A model generated the notes under the pieces. The model had not been told where the DNA came from. It worked only from the letters and a program-made list of their open reading frames with translations, and did no database searches. Positions 11,383 to 17,953 of a DNA stretch of 29,973 bases are shown in pieces. The stretch lies in contig NZ_CAPJ01000189.1 in the NCBI RefSeq assembly GCF_000331775.1, positions 1 through 29,973 on the forward strand, written 5' to 3'. The position numbers were made by a program, and so were the translations under genes. This stretch comes from Xanthomonas translucens pv. translucens DSM 18974. GTDB taxonomy: Bacteria; Pseudomonadota; Gammaproteobacteria; Xanthomonadales; Xanthomonadaceae. Each line of letters opens with the position of its first letter. Position 1 is the first letter of the stretch.

Positions 11383-11865
11383 ATGGCCGCGCTGCACATC
11401 CGTCCGGCCACCGCCGACGATGCCGCGCTGATCCTGCGCCTGATCCGCGACCTGGCCCGCTACGAGCGCGCCGAGGACGCGGTGCAGACCAACGAGGCCG
11501 GCCTGCGCGCCAGCCTGTTCGGCCCCGGCGCCAGCGCCCACGGGCTGATCTGCGAGGCCGACGCGCAGCCGGTCGGCTACGCGGTGTACTTCTACAACTA
11601 CTCGACCTGGCTCGGCCGCAACGGCCTGTACCTGGAAGACCTGTACGTGGCCCCGGAACACCGCGGCAGCGGCGCCGGCAAGGCTTTGCTGCGGCACCTG
11701 GCCAGGCAGGCGCTGGCCGAGGGCTGCGGCCGCTTCGAATGGTCGGTGCTGGACTGGAACCAGCCGGCGATCGAGTTCTACCAGGCCGCTGGCGCGCAGG
11801 CGCAGGACGAATGGACCGTGTACCGCCTGCAGGGCGAAGCGCTGGCCCGGTTCGCGGCCGGCTGA
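11383..11865 (+). CDS. GNAT-family N-acetyltransferase, SSAT-like (polyamine/thialysine type)
   Basis: This acetyl-CoA-dependent N-acetyltransferase has 160 residues. The order of motifs is that of the spermidine/spermine acetyltransferase-like branch: IRPATADDAALILRLIRDLA at the N terminus, YNYSTWLGRNGLYLEDLYV (about 67-85), the acetyl-CoA loop PEHRGSGAGKALL (about 88-100) and EWSVLDWNQPAIEFYQAAGA (about 119-138). A small amine such as a polyamine or thialysine is the likely substrate, by family only. Its start lies one base after the rpe stop, so it is co-transcribed. A minus-strand terminator begins 16 nt after its stop. Confidence 0.88.
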   Translation: MAALHIRPATADDAALILRLIRDLARYERAEDAVQTNEAGLRASLFGPGASAHGLICEADAQPVGYAVYFYNYSTWLGRNGLYLEDLYVAPEHRGSGAGKALLRHLARQALAEGCGRFEWSVLDWNQPAIEFYQAAGAQAQDEWTVYRLQGEALARFAAG

Positions 11866-11881
11866 GCCGCGCCACCGGCGC

Positions 11882-11911
11882 AAAAAAAGAACCGCACTGT
11901 CGCCAGTGCGG
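11882..11911 (-). terminator. Intrinsic terminator of a minus-strand transcript
   Basis: On the minus strand an 8-bp perfect stem CCGCACTG / CAGTGCGG closes a GCGA (GNRA) tetraloop and is followed by TTC and seven T residues. This is a textbook rho-independent terminator. No minus-strand protein gene lies upstream before 12186, so it implies a short non-coding transcript. Confidence 0.85.
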
Positions 11912-11990
11912 CCCCTGGGAGAAATCGGAGGCTGATCCTGCTCCATCCGTCGTCCTTGCTATGGCCTTCCATGTTCCGGGCGATCGGTGA
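11882..11990 (-). ncRNA. Candidate GGA-rich small RNA (RsmA/CsrA-binding type)
   Basis: Minus strand of the 320-nt gap between two plus-strand genes. Upstream of the terminator at 11882-11911 the RNA would contain six GGA triplets within about 50 nt (between 11935 and 11978): CGGAAC, TGGAAG, AAGGAC, CGGATGG, TGGAGC, AGGATC. Clustered GGA motifs ending in an intrinsic terminator are the mark of RsmY/RsmZ/CsrB-type RNAs that sequester RsmA/CsrA. Only one or two of the GGAs can be put into small hairpin loops by eye (e.g. ATGG-AAGG-CCAT). The 5' end is not defined and no clear promoter is seen; 11990 is a guess. No protein reading of the region is convincing. Confidence 0.45.
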
Positions 11991-12185
11991 CGCAGGGATG
12001 ACATTGCGGCGAACATCGGGTTGCGCACCGGCGGCCCCACCCGAAGCGCAGGCATGCCTGCCGATCGCGCGCCTTGCCGCGTGCGGGGCGCGGCCCCCCG
12101 AGGCCCGCTGGCATGCACGCCGCGCATTCACGATGCCCGCATCCGCCGCCGGCTAGGCTGCAGGCCTGATCCTGGGAAGGTCCGC

Positions 12186-13124
12186 ATGGCAGCAGCGCAC
12201 TGGCGTCTGATCCTCAATGGCAAGTCGGCGGGCGACGAGCCGCTGCGCGCCGCCGTGTCCGCGCTGCGCGCGCGCGGCATCCAGTTGCAGGTGCGGGTGA
12301 CCTGGGAGGAGGGCGATGCCGAACGCTACGTGGCCGAGGCGGTCGCCGACGGCGCCGACTGCATCGTCGCCGCCGGCGGCGACGGCACCCTGAGCGAAGT
12401 CGCCAGCGCGCTCGCGCACCATGACGCCGATGCCGCGGCGTTGCCGGCGCTGGGCCTGGTGCCGCTGGGCACGGCCAACGATTTCGCCACCGCCGCCGGC
12501 ATTCCCGACACCGCGCTGGCGGCGCTGGAGCTGATCGCGCAAGCGCCGGCAGTGGCCATCGACCTGCTGCGCATCGAAGCCGAGCATGGGCCGCATTGGT
12601 GCGCGAACGTCGCCAGCGGCGGCTTCGGCACCCAGGTCACGGTGGAAACCGACGAGGGTTTGAAGAAGATGCTCGGCGGCCTGGCCTACCTGATCACCGG
12701 CATGGGCAAGCTGGGCCAGATCGATCCGATCCAGGCGCGCTTTGAGGGGCCGGAGTTCGCCTGGGAAGGCGAGTTCATCGCGCTCGGCCTGGGCAACGGG
12801 CGCCAGGCCGGCGGCGGCCAGGCGCTGTGCCCGGACGCCTTGCTCGACGACGGCCTGCTCGACCTGACCATCGTCCCGGAGATGAGCGGCGAAGTCGCCG
12901 CGACCCTGGGGACGCTGCTCACCTCCGGCAAGCAGGCCGCGCTGGAGCGGGTCGCAGTACGCGCGCAACTGCCGTGGCTGCGCATCGACGCGGCCATGCC
13001 GCTGACCTTGAACCTGGACGGCGAACCGGAGACCTCGCGGCACTTCCGCATCGACTGCGTCGCCGGCCGCCTGCGCATGCACCTGCCGGCCGACTCGGCC
13101 TTGCTGCGCGGCCGGGCGGGGTAG
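12186..13124 (+). CDS. yegS: Lipid kinase of the diacylglycerol kinase family (YegS-like)
   Basis: This 312-residue protein phosphorylates a lipid (diacylglycerol, phosphatidylglycerol or similar) with ATP. The kinase catalytic domain is at the N terminus: LILNGKSAG (about 8-16), the signature [16 protein letters not shown] (about 62-77) and [19 protein letters not shown] (about 91-109), then a beta-rich C-terminal domain with [12 protein letters not shown] and LNLDGEP. The length matches YegS (299). ATG 12186 has GGAAGG 8 nt upstream. The gene is alone, followed by a REP pair and then trpE. Confidence 0.9.
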   Translation: MAAAHWRLILNGKSAGDEPLRAAVSALRARGIQLQVRVTWEEGDAERYVAEAVADGADCIVAAGGDGTLSEVASALAHHDADAAALPALGLVPLGTANDFATAAGIPDTALAALELIAQAPAVAIDLLRIEAEHGPHWCANVASGGFGTQVTVETDEGLKKMLGGLAYLITGMGKLGQIDPIQARFEGPEFAWEGEFIALGLGNGRQAGGGQALCPDALLDDGLLDLTIVPEMSGEVAATLGTLLTSGKQAALERVAVRAQLPWLRIDAAMPLTLNLDGEPETSRHFRIDCVAGRLRMHLPADSALLRGRAG

Positions 13125-13159
13125 CGGCGCGGCGGTCGCTTGTCTGGAGAGTGGGTCGC

Positions 13160-13238
13160 GTCGCGACTGAAGTCGCTCCCACAATTGGGCTTGCGGCGCG
13201 GTGGATGGGTGCACTGCGGGAGGGACTTCAGTCCCGAC
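13160..13238. repeat. Inverted REP pair between yegS and trpE
   Basis: The arm at 13215-13238 (TGCGGGAGGGACTTCAGTCC then CGAC) and the reverse complement of 13160-13183 (TGTGGGAGCGACTTCAGTCG then CGAC) are the same element in opposite orientation, 31 nt apart. Both share the GGGAG..ACTTCAGTC core and are a variant of the elements at 1471-1538. The 340-nt gap 13125-13465 otherwise holds the candidate trpE promoter and leader. Confidence 0.75.
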
Positions 13239-13321
13239 TGCATCCAGCCCAGGCAGTCCTGCTTGCTTTCCCGGCTGCAACAGTCTCTGCAGCGCAGCGC
13301 CGATGGTCCCTTTTGCAACCG

Positions 13322-13349
13322 TTGCCAGTCGCCGCAGTTGCGGTAAAGT
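13322..13349 (+). promoter_or_regulatory. Candidate trpE promoter
   Basis: TTGCCA (13322-13327) and TAAAGT (13344-13349) are spaced by 16 nt, a good match to a sigma-70 promoter in this high-GC background. Transcription would begin near 13356. Confidence 0.5.
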
Positions 13350-13356
13350 AGCCGCC

Positions 13357-13503
13357 GTGTCCAGTCTGACGACCCCGCGTTCCTTCACTTCCGCTCGCCG
13401 TGCGTGGCGATGGTGGCCTGCAGCCGTCGTCCGCCCCGCCACCGAGTCCCGGAAGGAAAGTCGCCTTGATTACCCGCGAGCTGTTCCAGCGCTACGCCGC
13501 TGA
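13357..13503 (+). CDS. Possible Trp-rich leader ORF upstream of and overlapping trpE
   Basis: A frame opening with GTG at 13357, almost at the predicted transcription start, encodes 48 residues containing ARRAWRWWPAAVV: three tryptophans in four codons (TGG CGA TGG TGG, about 13405-13416). Just after them GGTGGC (within 13412-13417) can pair with GCCACC (13438-13443). The frame overlaps the trpE start by 38 nt in another register. Trp-codon runs before trpE are the classic sign of translation-dependent control, but no U-tract terminator is seen and the GTG has no ribosome site (it would have to be read leaderless). Chance is a real alternative in GC-rich DNA. Confidence 0.3.
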   Translation: MSSLTTPRSFTSARRAWRWWPAAVVRPATESRKESRLDYPRAVPALRR

Positions 13504-14941
13504 AGGTCACACCCGCATCCCCGTCGTCCGCGAAGTGCTGTCCGACCTGGACACGCCGCTGTCGGTCTATCTCAAGCTCGCCGACGCCCCGCATACCTAT
13601 CTGTTCGAATCGGTCGAAGGCGGCGAACGCTTCGGCCGCTACTCGATCATCGGCCTGCCGGTGCGCCGCGTGTACACCTTCAGCGGGCATACGCTGGAAG
13701 TGCGCGATCACGGCGAGTTGATCGAGCGCCGCGAGGTCGCCGATCCGTTCGCCGAGGTCGAGGCGCTGCGCTCGGCGCATTCGGTGCCCAGGCTCGACGG
13801 CGTGCCCGGCTTCACTGGCGGCCTGGTCGGCTGGTTCGGTTTCGAATGCATCGGCTACATCGAGCCGCGCCTGGCCACCGGCGACAAGCGCAACGAGCTC
13901 GACACGCCCGACATCCTGCTGATGCTGTCCGAAGAGGTCGCGGTGTTCGACAACCTCAAGGGCCGCCTGTACCTGATCGTGCACGCCGATCCGCGCGACG
14001 CCGACGCCTGGGACCGGGCGCAGGCGCGGCTGGACGCGCTGACCGCCACGCTGCGCCAGCCCGGCGCCGGCTACCCGGTGCTGCTGGCGCGCGACGTGCT
14101 CGACGAAAGCGACTTCGTGTCCGGCTTCACCCGCGACGGCTTCATCGCCGCGGTGGAGAAATCCAAGGACTACATCCGCGCCGGCGACATCTTCCAGGTG
14201 GTGCTGAGCCAGCGCCTGAGCGTGCCGTTCAGCGCGCGCCCGGTGGACGTATACCGCGCGCTGCGCGCGTTGAACCCGTCGCCGTACATGTATTTCCTCG
14301 ACGTCGGCGACACCCAGGTGGTCGGTTCCTCGCCGGAGATCCTGGTGCGGCTGGAAGCCGGCCAGGTCACCGTGCGCCCGATCGCCGGCACCCGCCCGCG
14401 CGGCAAGACCGTGGAAGAGGACCTGGCGCTGGAAGCAGAGCTGCTGGCCGATCCGAAGGAGCGCGCCGAGCACCTGATGCTGATCGACCTGGGCCGCAAC
14501 GACGCCGGCCGCGTGTCGCAGGCCGGCACCGTCGCGGTCGGCGAGCGCTTTGTGATCGAGCGCTACAGCCACGTGATGCACATCGTCAGCGAAGTCACCG
14601 GCACCTTGCTGCCCGGGCTCAGCTACGCCGACGTGCTGCGCGCCACGTTCCCGGCCGGCACCGTCAGCGGCGCGCCGAAGATTCGCGCGCTGGAAGTGAT
14701 CCGCGAGCTGGAGCCGATCAAGCGCAACGTCTATGCCGGCAGCATCGGCTACCTCGGCTGGCACGGCGACGCCGACACCGCCATCGCCATCCGCACCGCG
14801 GTGATCAAGCACGGCCGCCTGCACGTGCAGGCCGGCGCCGGCATCGTCTACGACTCCGATCCGCAGAAAGAGTGGGACGAGACCATGAACAAGGGCCGCG
14901 CGCTGTTCCACGCAGTGGCCGAGGCGGCGAAGGGGCTGTGA
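13466..14941 (+). CDS. trpE: Anthranilate synthase component I
   Basis: TrpE (491 residues) makes anthranilate from chorismate with the amidotransferase TrpG, the first step of tryptophan synthesis. The N-terminal domain has the feedback-site region FESVEGGERFGRYSIIGL; the chorismate-binding domain has PYMYFLDVGDTQVVGSSPEI, PIAGTRPRGKT, ERAEHLMLIDLGRND, GAPKIRALEVI and the C-terminal GAGIVYDSDP. The start is TTG 13466: GGAAGGAAAG ends 5 nt before it and the reading begins LITRELFQRYAAEGH; a GTG at 13400 in frame is the alternative. The usual partner trpG is not adjacent but 5.3 kb downstream, beyond the inserted R-M cassette. Confidence 0.96.
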   Translation: MITRELFQRYAAEGHTRIPVVREVLSDLDTPLSVYLKLADAPHTYLFESVEGGERFGRYSIIGLPVRRVYTFSGHTLEVRDHGELIERREVADPFAEVEALRSAHSVPRLDGVPGFTGGLVGWFGFECIGYIEPRLATGDKRNELDTPDILLMLSEEVAVFDNLKGRLYLIVHADPRDADAWDRAQARLDALTATLRQPGAGYPVLLARDVLDESDFVSGFTRDGFIAAVEKSKDYIRAGDIFQVVLSQRLSVPFSARPVDVYRALRALNPSPYMYFLDVGDTQVVGSSPEILVRLEAGQVTVRPIAGTRPRGKTVEEDLALEAELLADPKERAEHLMLIDLGRNDAGRVSQAGTVAVGERFVIERYSHVMHIVSEVTGTLLPGLSYADVLRATFPAGTVSGAPKIRALEVIRELEPIKRNVYAGSIGYLGWHGDADTAIAIRTAVIKHGRLHVQAGAGIVYDSDPQKEWDETMNKGRALFHAVAEAAKGL

Positions 14942-14943
14942 GC

Positions 14944-16014
14944 GTGTCCGTAGCGACCGCGCGGACTGGCTTCCGCAACGACTACAGCGAAGGCGCGCAT
15001 CCGCGCCTGCTCGCCGCTTTGGCCGCGGCCAGCGCCGAGCAGAACGGCGGCTATGGCCTGGACCGGCACAGCGAACGCGCCGCGCAACTGATCCGCCGCG
15101 AATGCGCCTGCGCGCATGCCGAGGTGCACCTGCTGGTCGGCGGCACCCAGACCAACCTGACCGCGATCGGCGCCTTCCTGCGCCCGCACCAGGCGGTGAT
15201 CGCTGCCGCCTGCGGGCATATCGCCACCCACGAGACCGGTGCGATCGAGGCCACCGGGCACAAGGTGCTGACCGTGGACGCGGCCGATGGCCGGCTCAGT
15301 CCCGAACGGATCGCGCCGCTGCTGGCCGAACACGGCAACGAGCACATGGTGCAGCCGCGGCTGCTGTACGTGTCCAACACCACCGAGCTCGGCACCGTCT
15401 ATCGCAAGCGCGAACTGCAGGCCTTGCGCGCGTTCTGCGATGCGCACGGGCTGTGGCTGTTTCTGGATGGCGCGCGCATCGGCAGCGCGCTCACTGCCGA
15501 GGGCAACGATCTGAGCCTGGCCGATGTCGCCGCGCTGACCGACGCGTTCTACATCGGCGGCACCAAGAACGGCGCGCTGCTCGGCGAAGCGCTGGTGATC
15601 GTCAACCCTGCGCTGCAAGCGGATTTCCGCTACCTGCTCAAGCAGCGCGGCGCGCTGCTGGCCAAGGGCATGGTGCTGGGCGCGCAGTTCGCCGCGCTGT
15701 TCGAGGATGGGCTGTTCTACGAACTGGCCGCGCACGCCAACCGCATGGCCGCGCGCCTGCGCGAGGGCCTGGCCGCGGCCGGCGCGCAGTTCGCGTCGGA
15801 CTCGCCGACCAACCAGCTGTTCGTGACGCTGCCGGCCGACGCCGTCGAGGCGCTGGCGCAGCGCTACGACTTCGAGCGCTGGCAGCTGCTGGCGGACGGC
15901 CGCTGGGTGATCCGTTTCGTGACCTCGTGGGCCACGCAGGCCGCGGCGGTGGATGCGCTGTGCCGCGATTTCGCCGCACTTTCGCACCCCGGCGCGCAGC
16001 GCGTGGCCGGCTGA
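14944..16014 (+). CDS. ltaE: L-threonine aldolase-like PLP enzyme (beta-eliminating lyase family)
   Basis: This PLP-dependent fold-type I enzyme of about 356 residues belongs to the threonine aldolase/beta-eliminating lyase family (threonine or allo-threonine to glycine plus acetaldehyde). Visible motifs are FRNDYSEGAHPRLL and NGGYGLDRHSERAAQ at the N terminus, LVGGTQTNLTAIGAFL, HIATHETGAIEATGHKV, LFLDGARIGSAL (the PLP-nitrogen aspartate) and FYIGGTKNGALLGEA with the Schiff-base lysine in GTKNG. GTG 14944 is preferred because GAAGGGG lies 8 nt upstream; GTG 14938, overlapping the trpE stop, is the alternative. It is tightly coupled to trpE and probably co-transcribed. The exact substrate is inferred from the family; the symbol is by similarity only. 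Confidence 0.85.
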   Translation: MSVATARTGFRNDYSEGAHPRLLAALAAASAEQNGGYGLDRHSERAAQLIRRECACAHAEVHLLVGGTQTNLTAIGAFLRPHQAVIAAACGHIATHETGAIEATGHKVLTVDAADGRLSPERIAPLLAEHGNEHMVQPRLLYVSNTTELGTVYRKRELQALRAFCDAHGLWLFLDGARIGSALTAEGNDLSLADVAALTDAFYIGGTKNGALLGEALVIVNPALQADFRYLLKQRGALLAKGMVLGAQFAALFEDGLFYELAAHANRMAARLREGLAAAGAQFASDSPTNQLFVTLPADAVEALAQRYDFERWQLLADGRWVIRFVTSWATQAAAVDALCRDFAALSHPGAQRVAG

Positions 16015-16035
16015 CATTCGCCAAGAAGAGCAAGG

Positions 16036-16555
16036 ATGAAAACGAACACATTCTGTTGCTGGGTCATGGCCGTGCTGTTGGCATTACCGGCGTTCGCCAG
16101 CGCGCAGGTCAACAGCTTGCTTTAGCAACCGCATCTACTTGTCAAGGGCGAAGAGCAGCGCGATGTGGTGCCGGATGGCTCCGGGATCAAGATCACGCTG
16201 ATTGCAGTGGATGCTGACCCGAGTGCGGCGCGCAAACCTGTGCAAGCCAATGCGGCGAGCTTGCTGAGTGTATTGAAGCACAGCATGAGCTCGCCGACAG
16301 AGTGCAGGCGACGACGCTGTCGATCGAGCCAGAGCATCGCTACGAAGACGTGACCGTGTGCAGCGTACCCTGTCTGCCGACTTCGGTACGCTGGGCGATG
16401 TACGCGGCTTGCTAAGCAAGCTGAGCACCAGCGAGGAATTGCAAGTGTCCGGGATCAATGCACCCACTCTATAGCGGATAAGCCGCGGCGCGGGTTGAGC
16501 TCAAACGCCAGGCAGCAGAGCAGACGCGAACTTCAGCACAAGCACTGGCCAAAGC
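16036..16555 (+). pseudogene. Decayed SIMPL-domain (DUF541) secreted protein gene, cut by the R-M insertion
   Basis: The start is intact: GGAAT-free but AAGG-led ATG 16036 and a signal peptide MKTNTFCCWVMAVLLALPAF then ASAQ. A TAG (16123-16125) follows 29 codons later. The same frame goes on with HLLVKGEEQRDVVPD and IKITLIAVDADPSAARK. A frameshift near 16280 leads to ELADRVQATTLSIEPEHRYED, another near 16355 to VQRTLSADFGTLGDVRGLL and SEELQVSGI, a stop (TAG near 16471), then a third shift to VELKRQAAEQTRTSAQAL (from 16494). Together these are consecutive blocks of a SIMPL-domain periplasmic protein. The similarity stops within a base or two of 16555, where the opposite-strand S gene ends. The C-terminal half is not found in the window, so the insertion came with a deletion. 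Confidence 0.75.
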
Positions 16556-17953
16556 TCAGTTTTGCGGCCCTTGCCACCCCTCGCTGAACTTGCTTTCCAA
16601 TAAGGCGGTTGCCTGCTCCTCAAGTTTGATGGCTTCTCCAAACAAATCCCAGCACATCACTGCTTGGTCCCCGAGTTCCACCAGCCTTCCGGTGGTCCCA
16701 TAGGGCACTACGACTGATCCAACGTCGCTTTCGCTCAGAGCGTCCACCACAGAGCCGGTCGCCAACGCCTTGAGCTGGGCCTGCACAGGTGCGCTAGAGC
16801 ACGCAAGGTAGACCAAGCCGGGGTGAGTGTCATTCTTCGGTACAACTCGATGCACGTGGCCGCTAGCTCCCCAGCCGTCCCTGTCTTTGGCAATCATTAC
16901 GCAGTCAGCAAGGTTCTCCTCCGCGCGGCCATCAGCCGTGAGGAGAGTCATACCGCGTTTAAGCTTAAACTGTGATGCATCTCGGAAGGCGCTCAAGTTC
17001 ATCAGCTTCAATGCGATCGGTCGGTACTGCGCGACCTGACGACCATTCATCATGCGGATTCCGTGCGCTGAATCCTCCACGTAATTCGTCTTGTACCGAC
17101 TGCCCGGCTTACAAACGCGCGCAACATCATTCAACCGAACGCCGCCCCGTGCCGTGAGCCAGCTTCGAACTGCCTCGTAATAGGGCGCTCGTGGCTCAGC
17201 ATCTAGCCGATCCGCCAACAAAGACCTCGCGGTCGCGTAGCGCCGCTGCCGTGATGCGCTCGCAGACAGGCCATCGAAGTCGAATAGCTTCGCGTACTCA
17301 GTCCGTGCTTCAGAAAGCTTGAGCCTAGCCTCCTCACGCTTCAGGAAGGCAGATTCAAACAAGTTCGCGCAGCGTTCACGGGTTGGCTCATCCACGAGGG
17401 GGTATCGGAGAGCCGCAACTTGCTTGGCGTCGGTGTGATCGATGACCGACCCATTCATGTCAGTGCGCACGGCCGCTTGACCATGCGAGGTACTCAGGAA
17501 GGCCGCCAAATAGAAGAGCTGAGCAGATGGTTCTACTGCAATCCGGACCATGTCGTGAGACATCGTGAATCGCTCGCAAAACTCATCTGCGATGGTTACG
17601 GGGCCAAGATTTCGACCAGAGCAGACAAGGAATAGCCAGCCCCGCTGAATTTCCAGCTTTTCGAACTGCGTGACCTGTGTGCGACTCAGGATCTTGTCCG
17701 ACCACGGGATGTAACGGAACAGGTCATAAGGTACCAGTAGTGGTTTCCCGCAGTTGGGGTCTGACGCGTAGACACGGGCAAAGATGTTCCCGGTCCAGAC
17801 ATTCTCGCGACCGAAAACCTCAGCAATGGTAACCATGGGCCAGCCAGCAGATCGGAGGTCCTGGAGGATCGGGTTGTCGCGCGAAAGGTGGAACTTCGAG
17901 TCGAATCGCAACGTCCCGACTACGTCCGTTGCTGAGATGGTGGTGATCTTCAT
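16556..17953 (-). CDS. DNA specificity (S) subunit of a two-gene restriction-modification system
   Basis: This 465-residue protein sits directly downstream of the methylase and overlaps it by 4 nt (ATGA). It has the two-half plan of HsdS/BcgB proteins: a first target-recognition half (about 1-190, with GWPMVTIAEVFGRENVWTG and SHGQAAVRTDMNGSVIDHTD), a helical spacer (about 195-225, ANLFESAFLKREEARLKLSE), a second recognition half (about 260-440, GGVRLNDVARVCKPGSRYKT, FKLKRGMTLLTADGRAEENL, ATGSVVDALSESDVGSVVVP) and a closing helix (KLEEQATALLESKF). The G-S-V-(I/V)-D-x-(T/L) element repeated in both halves is typical of S subunits. The recognition site cannot be read from sequence. Base composition is clearly less GC-rich than the neighbours. 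Confidence 0.82.
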   Translation of the reverse strand: MKITTISATDVVGTLRFDSKFHLSRDNPILQDLRSAGWPMVTIAEVFGRENVWTGNIFARVYASDPNCGKPLLVPYDLFRYIPWSDKILSRTQVTQFEKLEIQRGWLFLVCSGRNLGPVTIADEFCERFTMSHDMVRIAVEPSAQLFYLAAFLSTSHGQAAVRTDMNGSVIDHTDAKQVAALRYPLVDEPTRERCANLFESAFLKREEARLKLSEARTEYAKLFDFDGLSASASRQRRYATARSLLADRLDAEPRAPYYEAVRSWLTARGGVRLNDVARVCKPGSRYKTNYVEDSAHGIRMMNGRQVAQYRPIALKLMNLSAFRDASQFKLKRGMTLLTADGRAEENLADCVMIAKDRDGWGASGHVHRVVPKNDTHPGLVYLACSSAPVQAQLKALATGSVVDALSESDVGSVVVPYGTTGRLVELGDQAVMCWDLFGEAIKLEEQATALLESKFSEGWQGPQN

